Shown: positions 25,201 through 34,009 of the stretch, piece after piece
How the letters are laid out: every line of letters starts with the position of its first letter
How positions within the stretch are numbered: position 1 is the stretch's first letter
From: Bacteroidetes bacterium UBA4416
GTDB lineage: Bacteria > Bacteroidota > Bacteroidia > B-17B0 > Aurantibacillaceae
Assembly (NCBI GenBank): GCA_002390745.1
Contig: DGQK01000022.1
Location: 28,981 to 92,980, forward strand
Length of the DNA stretch: 64,000 nucleotides
Reading direction: 5' to 3'
The notes under the pieces: model-generated
What the model was told of the DNA's origin: nothing
Seen by the model: the letters and a program-made list of their open reading frames with translations, nothing else
Database searches by the model: none
Program-made: the position numbers and the translations under genes

Positions 25201-28200
25201 ACTATGATGCGAATCCAATCAGCGGTTATTCCGCAGGCGCTTCCAACAAGGGCGATCTGAACCTTCCTGAAAGCCGCTGGGGTGGTATCACCCGCCGTTT
25301 GGAAACCAATGATTTCCAGGCGGCTAATATCGAGTACATCCAGTTCTGGATGATGGATCCTTTCAATGAGGATTATGATTCTACCAAAACCTATGAGGGC
25401 ATGGACAGGAACAACGGCCCTTCGGGGGAAATGTTCATCAACCTCGGTAATATCAGTGAAGATGTGGTGAAGGACGGTGGAATGCTTTACGAGAACGGCT
25501 TACCCGGCGCTCCCAACGGCCCCAATGCCAACCTTGCCACCAGCGGTGGTAATATCGGTGTTTATCCTATCCTCACGCCGGCTTCGAATGCGTTTGTGAA
25601 CGAGGTCAACGACAGGCCTTTCCAGGATGTTGGTTATGACGGGATGATAGACTCGACGGAGAGCCGGAAATTCGGCACTTTTGTGAGCAGTATCGGTAAC
25701 AGCGGTGCCTTCGATCAGTCGCGCAAGCTGGTGCAGGAGGCTATCACGGATCCGAGCTCCGATAATTACCTGCATCCCAAGGATGCTTCCTACGACGGGC
25801 TTGATAAGCTCCGCGGAAACACGCTGCACCGTTATAAGAAATACAATGGCTCGGAAGGTAACTCGCCGACAGGAGACCTGGCAACCGTGAACGGCGTCAA
25901 TGTGGTGGGATCCAACTCCCCGAATATTGAGGATGTGAATAAGGACAACACCCTGAACGAAACGGAAAGTTATTACCAGTACCGGGTGAAGATCTCCCCG
26001 CAGGATTTCCAGACCTCGAAAGTAGGGGAGAACTACCTCGTAAACGTCACAGAAGGAACTACCACCATCGACGGGATCAGTAAAAAGGTAAACTGGTACC
26101 AGTTCAAAATACCGGTAGCGGAATATGAAGCGGCTATCGGCTCCATCGAAGGCCTGAACTCGATCCGTTTCATGAGGGTGTTTATGAGAGGGTTCAATAA
26201 GCCCGTTGTATGCCGTTTGGCCCGCTTTGAGCTGGTTCGCAGCGATTGGAGAAGGTACCAGTACGATCTTCAGAAACCGGGTGAGTACATTGCCAATGAT
26301 GATAACACCACCAGCTTCGACGTATCGGCAGTAAGCTTACAGGAAAATGCCACCCGCACGCCGGTGAACTATGTGATTCCTCCGGGAATTCAGCAGCAGC
26401 AGAATGTGCAAACCACTAATCTGGTATTGCTCAACGAGCAGGCACTTTCCTTAAGGGCTTGTAACCTGAAAGACGGCGACAGCCGCGCTATCTATAAAAA
26501 TATTGACCTGGATGTGCGTTCCTTCAAAAAAATGAGGATGTTCATGCACGCCGAGAAAATGGGTTCGGATGTTCTGAACGACGGAGACGTTACCGTATTC
26601 GTTCGCCTGGGTTCGGATTTCAACAATAACTATTATGAGTACGAGATCCCGGTGAAAGTAACCCCAAAAGGCTATTATGATCCGAATGATGAAACCGCCA
26701 AGTACAATGTATGGCCGCAGGAGAATGAGTTCATCCTGGATTTTGAAGAAATTACAGGGGTAAAGACCAGCCGTAACAGTATCACCGGCCTTGACCTTTC
26801 GGCAACCCAAAAACCTTATACCGAGAGTAAGGGCGGCTACAACATTACAGTGGTAGGTAACCCGAACCTGGCAACGGTGAAGAGTATGATGATCGGGATC
26901 CGGAATCCGAAGGATAACAGCGCGCTGCCTAAATGCGTAGAGGTATGGGTGAACGAGCTGAGGCTGACAGATTTTCAGAATAAAGGCGGTTGGGCGGCAA
27001 CGGGCCGTGTGCAGGCCAAGTTGGCTGATTTCGGGCAAGTGTCCTTATCGGCATTGTACAGCCTTCCGTTCTTTGGAAGTATTGAGAAAAAAGTGAGTGA
27101 GCGGAGCAGGGAAACGACATTCCAGTGGGATGCGGCGACGACGTTCCAGCTGGGCAAATTCTTCCCGGTAAAATGGAAAGTCAACCTGCCGGTGTATTAT
27201 GCATATGGGCAAACACGCATCACGCCGATGTTCAACCCTTACGACCCTGACGTATTGATCGATAACAAAGCAATTGACGCCACCCTGAAAAATGAGATCA
27301 AGAAAAATGCCCAGGACGTTACAGTGCGCAAAGGCTATAATTTCTCCAATGTGCGGATCGATGGCTTCAAAAAAGAGGGGAAGGCACCGATGCCGTGGGA
27401 CGTATCGAACTTCTCGGTAACGTATGCTTACAATGAGGTGACACGGCATAATGTGAACATAGCGAACAGTATTGTGAAAGCCTACCGCGGGGCATTGTCT
27501 TATAACTATGCGATCAATGCCAAATCCTGGACACCGTTTAAGAAAACGAAAAACAAGGTGCTGAATAACAAGTGGCTGGCGATTGTGAAAGACATCAATG
27601 TGACGCCACTGCCAAGCCGTCTGGGATTCAATACGGATGTGAACCGGACCTACAGCGAGTTGCTGAACAGGGATATTACCAGTTTCTATAACGGAACAAG
27701 CGATCAGTTTACAAAACCGCAGTTCAACAAGACCTTTATCATGACCCGGAATTATGATCTGCAATGGGCGTTTACCAAAAACCTGAAATTCGATTTCACG
27801 GCCAACAACGAGGCGAGGATCCTGGAATCACCCGACAGGATCGATACGGATTCGGAGCGTGTGCAGATCCAGAACAACCTGAAAAAACTCGGGGAAACCA
27901 TCGGGTACAGGCACCAGGCTAACCTTAACTACCAGTTGCCGATCAATAAGATCCCGATCTTCGATTTTGTGAACTCCAGTGTCAAATACGGATCGACCTA
28001 TACCTGGACCAGAAGGCCTTTTGCGCAGGAAGAGATCGGTAACAGCATTCAGAATACCAATACCAAGAGCGCCAATGTGGCTCTCACCTTGCCGACATTG
28101 TACAATAAGATCCCGTATTTCCGGAAGATCAATACCGGCAGTAACGGAAAAGCGGGAGGCAAAGGGCCTAAAGCTTCGGAATCGAAAAATGACAGCACCA

Positions 28201-29645
28201 AGAAGGGAAATAACGTGAAAGACCTTGGCGAATTCCTGGCACGCGGCATCATGATGGTCAAGCAGGTATCGGTGGCTTTCTCGCAAACCAACGGTACAGG
28301 GCTTCCGGGCTTCATGCCGAGCTCGCAGTACCTGGGGATGGACAATAACAGCCGTTACGGCTTTGCCCCGGGATTTAGCTTCGTCAGTGGTTCCAACGAC
28401 AGTATTCTCCGGAAAGCGATCAATAACAACTGGCTGACACAAAACCCGAACCAAAGCCTGCCATACACCACTACCCAAATGGATAACTTTACCTACAGGG
28501 CCAATGTAGAGCCGCATGGCAGCTTGAAGATCGAGCTGAACGGAACCAAAAGCCATGGGTTCAGCCAGTCGCTGTTTGTACGCTACGATTCCACCCAGCG
28601 GGATAACAGTAACAGGGGTTACATGTTTGAAACGCCTACCTATACCGGAAACTACAGCATCAGCGTATTCACGCTCGGGCGTTCATTCAAGGACAAGGGT
28701 AAAGGAGCTGAATCGGCGTTGTTTGATGAGTTCTTGCTGATCAGGCCGAATATTGCCCAGGAGCTCGCAGATGCCAGCAATGGCAAATCAGCGGGATTGC
28801 AATCGCCGGGTGGCGGGCTTCCGGCGTATGTGGATGGTTACAGCACAACACAGCAGGATGTATTACTCGGATCATTCTATGAGGCTTATACCGGAAGAAA
28901 GCTGAAGGGAGTAGGGACCGACCGGATGTTCAAGCAGGTTCCGCTTCCGAACTGGAGTGTGAGCTGGGATGGCCTGGGTAAGCTCAAGGCGATGAAAAAA
29001 TATTTCCAGTCGGTTACGGTGCGTCACTCCTACCGTTCTATTTATACCCTGGGCGGCTATACCAACAACTTATTGTTTGAAGAGAGCGGCCCTAACCGTG
29101 TGCCTATTGCCAGCACAACAGGCGGCGGTACGCCTAACTTCAACCCGAGGTACACGATTGCAGGAGCTACCATTACGGAAGCTTTCAGCCCGCTCATTAA
29201 GTTCGACTTCAAATTCAACAAACCGGGCTTATTGGCCAATTTCGAGATCAAGAAGGATAAGACCGTTAACCTCAACATTACCGGCCCTCAGATCATTGAA
29301 ACCAAAGGCCAGGAATATATTGTGGGTGTAGGTTACCGTTATCCTAAGCTCAAAATCCCTGCTATCCAGATCAAAGGCAAGCCGCTGGAAAGTGACCTGA
29401 ACCTGAAGATCGATTTATCTTACCGCAGAAACCTTACTATTATCCGTAAGATCGTGGATGAGATCAGTACTCCGACGGGTGGACAAAACATCGTTTCGCT
29501 CAAAACAGCACTCGATTACCAGCTCACTCCGAATATTAACCTGAGGCTCTTCTACGATTGGATCCGTACCAGTCCGCAAACCTCCAACTCCTTTCCTACA
29601 GCCAATACCAATGCCGGCTTTAGCTTAAGGTTTAACCTCCAATAA
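22260..29645 (+). CDS. sprA: T9SS outer-membrane translocon SprA (Sov)
   Basis: A 2461-residue exported protein, within the range of SprA/Sov proteins and by far the longest gene here. After a signal-like N-terminus (FLVVASVSIGLMSVVVGSKA) come the family stretches NQNKKGMIPKLTVNNEIFDRIFGG, given here only as its core IPKLTVNNEIFDRIFGG (about residue 150), DFEGSISLIDIKSPQAW (about 865), and repeated beta-barrel segments to the aromatic end GFSLRFNLQ. SprA forms the very large 36-strand barrel through which T9SS cargo crosses the outer membrane; it is needed for gliding in species that glide. The start is GTG at 22260, 9 bases after ruvA. Cargo candidates in the window are at 18195, 47063, 53827 and 61753. 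No other T9SS core genes (GldK-N, SprE, SprT) are in view. Confidence 0.96.
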   Translation: MVKGGFKFLVVASVSIGLMSVVVGSKAKTSPLSKPHYYEEAALPPDTPVVSKEDLPYEFNDNSNVQPVYKDNNGLYLSDPSNIKTETNYNPKTGNYDITQKMGDLDYRPETYVEFQDYQDALFKKAVKDHWRSKIKADDLNNQNKKGMIPKLTVNNEIFDRIFGGNTVDIKPTGTAELIFALNRNKTLNPAIPQRQQKVTNFDFNMRIQLNLIGKIGDKLKITTNYNTEASFDWENQMKLEYTGYEDEIIKKIEAGNVSLPLNSTLITGSQSLFGVKMQLQFGRLTATTIFSQQRGKKQEVTVQGGSQIQNFVVTADNYEVNKHYFLGHYFRDNYDAWMQTLPIVATPIVITKAEVYITNQTGSTENVRSFVGFSDLGESGAHINTNLSDPNCQADPTFRITDNSPQADSIQPYNNANTLYSIITNTANGLMPARTNTTTNQINTQLTSPLTTTNSCNNNGGFMESSRDYEYVTNARRLNPSEFTINTRLGFISINQSINNDVAVAVAYQYTYNGKTYQVGEFSDQFTTGPLYLKLLKGTLTNPRYLTWDLMMKNVYSIGAYNLNAQDFKCDIYFNNNETGVDVPYVPSGSRNGQLFLQVMELDKLSVNGDKYSDGVFDFIKDYTINPTNGRVYLSSKEPFGNNMAARFQPGDFPDANRYVFQELYDSTRTIAQQLQEKNRYKLKGQYKSASGAEISLNALNIPQGAVSVTANGQKLVENQDYTVDYTLGRVKIINESILNSGANIKVSTESNSLFNVQQKSLFGTRLDYKVNKDLILGGTLLRLNEKPVTQKVNIGDEPVSNTIWGLDYNYKTDAPFLTRLVDKIPLINTKEMSTIVTQGEFAQLIPGNAKAIGKTGTSYIDDFEGSISLIDIKSPQAWSLASIPQGQTSMFPEALLNNDIRTGNNRAQFNWYTIDNLFYGQQNSNLKPSNIPKETYSNNFMRQVLETELFPSKTPANGQPVVLSVLDLAFYPNERGPYNYDANPISGYSAGASNKGDLNLPESRWGGITRRLETNDFQAANIEYIQFWMMDPFNEDYDSTKTYEGMDRNNGPSGEMFINLGNISEDVVKDGGMLYENGLPGAPNGPNANLATSGGNIGVYPILTPASNAFVNEVNDRPFQDVGYDGMIDSTESRKFGTFVSSIGNSGAFDQSRKLVQEAITDPSSDNYLHPKDASYDGLDKLRGNTLHRYKKYNGSEGNSPTGDLATVNGVNVVGSNSPNIEDVNKDNTLNETESYYQYRVKISPQDFQTSKVGENYLVNVTEGTTTIDGISKKVNWYQFKIPVAEYEAAIGSIEGLNSIRFMRVFMRGFNKPVVCRLARFELVRSDWRRYQYDLQKPGEYIANDDNTTSFDVSAVSLQENATRTPVNYVIPPGIQQQQNVQTTNLVLLNEQALSLRACNLKDGDSRAIYKNIDLDVRSFKKMRMFMHAEKMGSDVLNDGDVTVFVRLGSDFNNNYYEYEIPVKVTPKGYYDPNDETAKYNVWPQENEFILDFEEITGVKTSRNSITGLDLSATQKPYTESKGGYNITVVGNPNLATVKSMMIGIRNPKDNSALPKCVEVWVNELRLTDFQNKGGWAATGRVQAKLADFGQVSLSALYSLPFFGSIEKKVSERSRETTFQWDAATTFQLGKFFPVKWKVNLPVYYAYGQTRITPMFNPYDPDVLIDNKAIDATLKNEIKKNAQDVTVRKGYNFSNVRIDGFKKEGKAPMPWDVSNFSVTYAYNEVTRHNVNIANSIVKAYRGALSYNYAINAKSWTPFKKTKNKVLNNKWLAIVKDINVTPLPSRLGFNTDVNRTYSELLNRDITSFYNGTSDQFTKPQFNKTFIMTRNYDLQWAFTKNLKFDFTANNEARILESPDRIDTDSERVQIQNNLKKLGETIGYRHQANLNYQLPINKIPIFDFVNSSVKYGSTYTWTRRPFAQEEIGNSIQNTNTKSANVALTLPTLYNKIPYFRKINTGSNGKAGGKGPKASESKNDSTKKGNNVKDLGEFLARGIMMVKQVSVAFSQTNGTGLPGFMPSSQYLGMDNNSRYGFAPGFSFVSGSNDSILRKAINNNWLTQNPNQSLPYTTTQMDNFTYRANVEPHGSLKIELNGTKSHGFSQSLFVRYDSTQRDNSNRGYMFETPTYTGNYSISVFTLGRSFKDKGKGAESALFDEFLLIRPNIAQELADASNGKSAGLQSPGGGLPAYVDGYSTTQQDVLLGSFYEAYTGRKLKGVGTDRMFKQVPLPNWSVSWDGLGKLKAMKKYFQSVTVRHSYRSIYTLGGYTNNLLFEESGPNRVPIASTTGGGTPNFNPRYTIAGATITEAFSPLIKFDFKFNKPGLLANFEIKKDKTVNLNITGPQIIETKGQEYIVGVGYRYPKLKIPAIQIKGKPLESDLNLKIDLSYRRNLTIIRKIVDEISTPTGGQNIVSLKTALDYQLTPNINLRLFYDWIRTSPQTSNSFPTANTNAGFSLRFNLQ

Positions 29646-29707
29646 GAGGAATATATTGGACACATTGATTTAAAATTTCTTAAAAACCGGGAATAAGGGC
29701 GGCGATC

Positions 29708-30232
29708 ATGAGCAAACACCAGAAGCTGAGCATGGATGACCTGGGGCGCATGAACCAGGCTGAATTCAAAGAGTCGGAGAAGAACAGGATCATCCTGGTA
29801 TTGGACAATGTGCGAAGCCTTAACAATGTCGGCTCCATATTCCGCACAGCCGATTCTTTTCTGATTGAGGCGGTTTACCTCTGCGGTGTGACGGGAGTGC
29901 CACCTCACAAAGACATTGAAAAAACGGCACTCGGCGCTACGCAAACCGTGAGCTGGAAATACTTTGCGAGTACCGCAGAAGCCATCAAAGACTTACGGGA
30001 ACAGGGCTATTACATTGCCGCCGTGGAGCAGGCCAGGGATTCGGTGATGCTCAATCGCTTTGAAAAACCGTCAAAACCCCTCGCGCTCATTGCAGGCAAC
30101 GAAGTATATGGCGTAGAGCAGGAGGTGATCGACCAGAGCGATGCCTGCATCGAGATCCCTCAATTCGGGACCAAGCATTCGCTTAATGTAGCGGTGTCTG
30201 TCGGGATTGTCCTTTGGGAGATGCTGAGATAA
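29708..30232 (+). CDS. SpoU/TrmH-family RNA 2'-O-methyltransferase
   Basis: A 174-residue SPOUT methyltransferase consisting of the catalytic domain only. The three SpoU motifs are present: LDNVRSLNNVGSIFRTAD (motif 1, about 33-50), PLALIAGNEVYGVEQEV (motif 2, about 117-133) and IEIPQFGTKHSLNVAVSVG (motif 3, about 145-163). The trefoil-knot fold binds S-adenosylmethionine and methylates a ribose in tRNA or rRNA; the exact nucleotide cannot be told. ATG at 29708 is preceded by GGGCGGCG. The IS element lies downstream, in the gap to the convergent HMG-CoA-lyase-like gene. Confidence 0.88.
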   Translation: MSKHQKLSMDDLGRMNQAEFKESEKNRIILVLDNVRSLNNVGSIFRTADSFLIEAVYLCGVTGVPPHKDIEKTALGATQTVSWKYFASTAEAIKDLREQGYYIAAVEQARDSVMLNRFEKPSKPLALIAGNEVYGVEQEVIDQSDACIEIPQFGTKHSLNVAVSVGIVLWEMLR

Positions 30233-30410
30233 ACTAAGTATAGAGTATTTAGATTTGAGTATTGAGAGAGGTACTTTAAGGTAATGTACTGAAAAATAGT
30301 TGGTGGCTTTTTGATATAAATTGATTAAAATGGGCCCGTCGATTTGAAGAGGAAGCAGGCTCTGTTGGAGAACAACCTGCCAGTAATAAAATCGATGCTA
30401 ATAAAGCAGG

Positions 30411-30441
30411 AAGGAGTCAGTTAGTAATTGGCTCCTTTTTT
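30411..30441 (+). terminator. Terminator-like hairpin inside the IS, plus strand
   Basis: AAGGAGTCA (30411-30419) pairs with TGGCTCCTT (30429-30437, one T-G pair) followed by TTTT. It would stop plus-strand transcription running into the element from the methyltransferase gene, or end a small RNA starting within the IS. Confidence 0.5.
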
Positions 30442-30471
30442 CTTGCTGTTTAGCCCCATGGCTTAAAAAAC

Positions 30472-31442
30472 TCACTTCTCGTTTGAGAAAAACATATACC
30501 ATTTTATAAAATCAATTCTATGCTTTAAGGTTAGTCCTCTGTGCAGGTCAAGGTGATTTTTAAGATGACTAAAAAATCCCTCGATGCCATTGGTGGTTGC
30601 AGGTATTTTTGGGTTAGAGAGGTAATGGAACATATTTGGTAAGGCTCTTTTGATTGTATAATAGGACCGTCTTACGAGCTTGTGGGTAAACCAATATCGC
30701 CCGGTTTGTTGATTATAAGTTCTTTCCATCAAGTAATCCTTATGTTTTAGGTGCCAGGCTTCCAGGTTTTGGGTCCAGTAAATCCGGTCATTATTGGTTT
30801 TTATTTTCAGTAACATAAGAACCAAAGCCTTAAGCTCTCTTCCGGATTCATGCTTTGGGAACCTTGTCAGCCATAGCAAACACATACGCTGTATGTGAAC
30901 CAGGCAGCGCTGCGCCAGTGCATCCGGCATAGACTTTTTGATAGCTTTTAAGATGCTTTTATGACCATCAGAGGTTACACTTTCTATCTGAACCCCAAGT
31001 TTGATTAAATTATCAAGATCCTCTTTTATCTCTGAATAATGTTCCCCGTCTGTAAATCGGATCAGCTGGGTATAGCCATCCTGATGATCCTGATAACATA
31101 CCAGGCAAAATTTCTCAAAATAGGTGGCATCAAGCCTTAAATTAACACCTTGTCTTTTTATGATCTTAATTTCCGGCGATTGCTCAAGAAACGTGTAAAA
31201 CGTTCTTTGAAGTGTATCTATAGATAAACCACTGTCCCTACTTAGCGTTTTAAAGGTCTGGCGCTCCAAAACCCATTTTTGGAACCAAATGAAGCGATTC
31301 TCAATCCGTTGCTGTGGATCATTACGTGTAAATAGAATCTCGCAGTTTTTGCACTTAAATCGCTGCTTATTTAATTGTTTCCCCCAGCGAATAACATTCA
31401 AACTTCCGCAGGCCCAACAGCGCTTTTTTTTGACTTTTTCAT
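30472..31442 (-). CDS. IS256-family transposase, variant Zn-binding, start in another frame
   Basis: The main frame ends at 30472 and is open from about 31465. A zinc ribbon opens it (CWAC before, CKNC after the basic stretch), then a helix-turn-helix region, then a MULE/IS256-type catalytic core: RLDATYFEKF (first Asp), SVTSDGHKSIL (second Asp), QRCLVHIQRM (C/H motif) and TTNGIEGFFSHLK (catalytic Glu). The pattern is that of the IS1249-like branch. A TTG at 31401 is the only in-frame start, but it would cut off the first CxxC pair. ATG at 31442 lies one frame away and joins the zinc-ribbon frame if the ribosome slips -1 on the A8 run (forward 31424-31431). The gene thus uses frameshifting or carries a one-base loss in that run. 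Confidence 0.85.
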
Positions 31443-31444
31443 AT

Positions 31445-31481
31445 ACAAAAAAAGTTTAGTGAAACCACTTTCACTAAACTT
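31445..31481 (-). terminator. Hairpin terminator just upstream of the transposase start
   Basis: A perfect 13-bp stem, AAGTTTAGTGAAA (31452-31464) with TTTCACTAAACTT (31469-31481), is followed on the minus strand by T7. Placed between the right terminal repeat and the transposase ATG, it would block transcription entering from outside, a known way insertion sequences limit accidental transposase expression. Confidence 0.7.
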
Positions 31482-31597
31482 TCTTCAATCCCTTATACCA
31501 CTTAGGTTACAGGGCATTTTACCAACTATTTTTCAGTAATATGCCTTTTTAAAGATGAAACTGTTTCTCAATACTCACCTCTCATTACTCAAATCTC

Positions 31598-32452
31598 CTA
31601 GTGGTACCGGTTGAACACATCCCAGCTTTCCACATAAGCCTTTTGCAAGAGCTCTCTGTTAAGGTTTAAAGGAATGTTATGGGTGTCGAAAAAGAGTTCG
31701 AGGTCCTCGGTAGCCAGGTTCCCTGTAAGATCGTCTTTGGCCATCGGGCAACCGCCGAAACCGTGGATGGCCACATCAAAACGCTGGCAGCCGCTGTTGT
31801 AGGCAGCTGCTATTTTTTCAAGTGCTTTTTCTTTGGTAGAATGCAGGTGAGCGCCTATTTCCACGCCCTTAAACTCAGGGATGATATTCGAGAACAGGTA
31901 ATGGATATTCTCCTTATCCGAAACGCCGACGGTATCGGAAAGGGCAATGATCCGGATGCCCATGTCGCTCAGCTTTTTGGTCCAGTTGATCACGATGTCG
32001 CTGTTCCACACATCACCGTAAGGGTTGCCGAAAGCCATTGAAATGTATACCACCAGTTCCTTATGATGCTTCAGGCACAGGTTCTGGATCTCTTCCACAC
32101 GCACCAGCGATTCGGCAATGCTCGAATTGGCATTGCGTTGCTGAAAGGTTTCTGAAACAGAGAAGGGGAAACCCAGGTAATGGATTTCGTCAAACCCACA
32201 GGCCTGTTCCGCACCGCGCGTATTGGCCACAATGGCCAGTAACTTGCTTTTGGTAGTGCCCAGGTCGAGCTGTTTCAGAACTTCTGCCGTGTCCTGCATT
32301 TGCGGGATGGCTTTGGGTGAAACGAAGCTCCCGAAATCAATGGTGTCGAAACCTACTTTCAGTAAGGAGTTGAGGTAATTTACCTTTGTCTGCGTCGGGA
32401 TAAATTCTTTGATGCCTTGCATGGCATCGCGTGGGCATTCTATAATTTTCAT
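31598..32452 (-). CDS. Hydroxymethylglutaryl-CoA lyase family protein
   Basis: A 284-residue TIM-barrel enzyme of the HMGL-like family. Motifs: ECPRDAMQGIKEFIPT at the N-terminus (a variant of the usual D-G-x-Q substrate/metal motif), ALSDTVGVSD, GAHLHSTKEKA (metal-binding His pair) and IHGFGGCPMAKDDLTGNL, which holds the cysteine of the lyase active-site loop. It probably cleaves HMG-CoA to acetoacetate and acetyl-CoA in leucine breakdown. PRDAMQG instead of PRDGLQ is an unusual variant, so another acyl-CoA substrate is possible. It is the last gene of the pyrD-DUF4259-HMGL operon (gap 11 bases). Confidence 0.85.
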   Translation of the reverse strand: MKIIECPRDAMQGIKEFIPTQTKVNYLNSLLKVGFDTIDFGSFVSPKAIPQMQDTAEVLKQLDLGTTKSKLLAIVANTRGAEQACGFDEIHYLGFPFSVSETFQQRNANSSIAESLVRVEEIQNLCLKHHKELVVYISMAFGNPYGDVWNSDIVINWTKKLSDMGIRIIALSDTVGVSDKENIHYLFSNIIPEFKGVEIGAHLHSTKEKALEKIAAAYNSGCQRFDVAIHGFGGCPMAKDDLTGNLATEDLELFFDTHNIPLNLNRELLQKAYVESWDVFNRYH

Positions 32453-32463
32453 AAACCGTTATA

Positions 32464-32865
32464 TTAGCTCAATCTGCCGATAAGAGATTGAATGTTTTCT
32501 TTCCATGTTGGGTATAGCTCTTCATTTTCCTCCCAAAGCTCCCGCAATTCCGATGTTTCGCCGATCACCACTCCGAGTGCCCTTACCGCTAATGGTTTCA
32601 GATCAACCAACAGCAGACCGGGGAATTTTGTTTTAAAATGACTCATATTTTCCCCCTCGCTATAAGATGTTCCGTTTAAGAGGTAATCGATATAGGCTGC
32701 CGACACCGTCACGGCATGGCATTCGTCATAATCGAGGTATTCGGCATGTATGGCCGTTTCAAACGCCAGTTTGAAAAAAGTTTCCGGATCCTGTGTTTCC
32801 CGGAGTTCGCCGGAAATGTCAAGTGCGGTATCGTCGTCAAAAATTCCGTAATCCCATGCTCCCAT
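32464..32865 (-). CDS. DUF4259 domain protein
   Basis: A 133-residue cytoplasmic protein beginning MGAWDYGIFDDDTALD, the typical opening of DUF4259 proteins (MG-x-W-x-x-G-x-F-x-x-D-x-A-x-D). It is acidic and all-helical in appearance. The function of the family is unknown. It lies 7 bases after pyrD and 11 before the HMG-CoA-lyase-like gene, so it is co-transcribed with both. Confidence 0.8.
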   Translation of the reverse strand: MGAWDYGIFDDDTALDISGELRETQDPETFFKLAFETAIHAEYLDYDECHAVTVSAAYIDYLLNGTSYSEGENMSHFKTKFPGLLLVDLKPLAVRALGVVIGETSELRELWEENEELYPTWKENIQSLIGRLS

Positions 32866-32872
32866 AGACTGG

Positions 32873-33910
32873 CTATAAATGATGTTTAATGATGGCTTTA
32901 TTGATGGCTTTGATCAGTCCCGGCCCTTCGTAAATGAAGCCGGTATACAGTTGGATCAGGTCGGCCCCGGCCCTGAGTTTTTCAAGTGCATCTTCCGCAC
33001 TGTGGATACCGCCCACACCGATCACCGGAAAAGCATTGTTGGATTTTGTCTTTAAATAGGCGATGACTTCCGTGCTGCGCTTGCTGAGTGGTTTTCCGCT
33101 GAGGCCGCCCATACCAATGGCATCTACTTCCGCTTTCGGGTAGCTGAGCGGCTCACGTGCGATGGTGGTGTTGGTGGCCACAATGCCATCTATTTTGGTG
33201 GAGGCAACGATCCCGATGATATCGTCAAGCTGGGAGTTGCTGAGGTCCGGAGCTATTTTCAACAGCAAAGGTTTGCGTTTCGGTTTGGAAGCATTGATGG
33301 CCTGCAGGTGGTTCAGCAGGGCCGTCAAAGGCTCTTTGTCCTGTAATTCCCGGAGATTGGGTGTGTTGGGCGAGCTGACATTCACCACAAAATAATCCAC
33401 CACGTCAAACAGCGCATTGAAGCAGTATTCGTAATCCCTGGTAGCATCCTCATTTGGTGTTACTTTATTTTTACCGATATTTCCACCGATGATCACATTG
33501 GTTTTCTTATTCCTGAGGCGTTTTACGGCTTCGTCCACACCTTCGTTATTAAAGCCCATCCGGTTAATAATGGCTGCGTCTTTAGGCAGCCTGAACAGGC
33601 GTGGCTTATCGTTTCCCGGCTGAGGTTTCGGGGTGAGCGTCCCGATTTCAATAAAGCCGAATCCCAGGTTGGCAAGCTCGTTAAATACTTTGGCGTCTTT
33701 GTCAAGACCGGCGGCCAGGCCTACCGGATTTTTAAAGCTTAACCCGAAGAGTGTCCGTTCCAGCTGGGGATGCTCATACTTATAGGCCGACTTAAAAATA
33801 GCCCGACCTAAACCGTTTCTCAGACCGGTTTTGAGAAGGTCGAATGTGAGGTAATGTGCTTTTTCGGGGTCTAACTTAAATAAATAAGGTTTCAGGAAGG
33901 ATTTATACAT
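32873..33910 (-). CDS. pyrD: Dihydroorotate dehydrogenase (quinone), class 2
   Basis: A 345-residue protein. The N-terminal amphipathic helix (YKSFLKPYLFKLDPEKAHYL) is that of membrane-associated class 2 enzymes. FMN-barrel motifs follow: FKNPVGLAAGLDKDAKVF, VNVSSPNTPNLRELQ with the catalytic Ser, LLKIAPDLS, TNTTIAREPL and GMGGLSGKPL. It oxidises dihydroorotate to orotate in pyrimidine synthesis, passing electrons to quinone. I chose ATG 33910 over the upstream ATG 33928, since a -7 box (33923-33916) lies between them. Confidence 0.95.
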   Translation of the reverse strand: MYKSFLKPYLFKLDPEKAHYLTFDLLKTGLRNGLGRAIFKSAYKYEHPQLERTLFGLSFKNPVGLAAGLDKDAKVFNELANLGFGFIEIGTLTPKPQPGNDKPRLFRLPKDAAIINRMGFNNEGVDEAVKRLRNKKTNVIIGGNIGKNKVTPNEDATRDYEYCFNALFDVVDYFVVNVSSPNTPNLRELQDKEPLTALLNHLQAINASKPKRKPLLLKIAPDLSNSQLDDIIGIVASTKIDGIVATNTTIAREPLSYPKAEVDAIGMGGLSGKPLSKRSTEVIAYLKTKSNNAFPVIGVGGIHSAEDALEKLRAGADLIQLYTGFIYEGPGLIKAINKAIIKHHL

Positions 33911-33915
33911 ATTTA

Positions 33916-33923
33916 CAAAGGTA
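33916..33923 (-). promoter_or_regulatory. -7 box of pyrD, predicted leaderless
   Basis: TACCTTTG on the minus strand matches TAnnTTTG and ends 5 bases before the ATG at 33910. No good -33 TTG is found at 18-20 bases. Transcription would start about at the start codon. Confidence 0.45.
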
Positions 33924-34009
33924 AGCATTCATCTCAGGATATCATTTTCAGGCATTTAAAAATAATTTGGATTTTTTTTGATTTTTTAACGTTGGAAAAA
34001 AAAAACATG

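Larger units (their letters stand above)
30287..31538 (-). mobile_element. IS256-family element, variant Zn-binding (IS1249-like) type
   Basis: The ends are perfect 18-bp inverted repeats: tactgaaaaatagttggt at 30287-30304 and its complement at 31521-31538. The element is 1252 bp with one transposase gene on the minus strand. No clear target-site duplication is seen in the 8-10 bases on either side, so it may be old or one flank has changed. It sits between two convergent genes and interrupts a dyad (30251-30271 and 31568-31597) that may once have been one intergenic hairpin. Confidence 0.88.

Noticed and set aside
30233..31597. Target-site duplication of the IS
   Set aside because: The 8-10 bases outside the two terminal repeats do not match; only a 3-base coincidence is seen.
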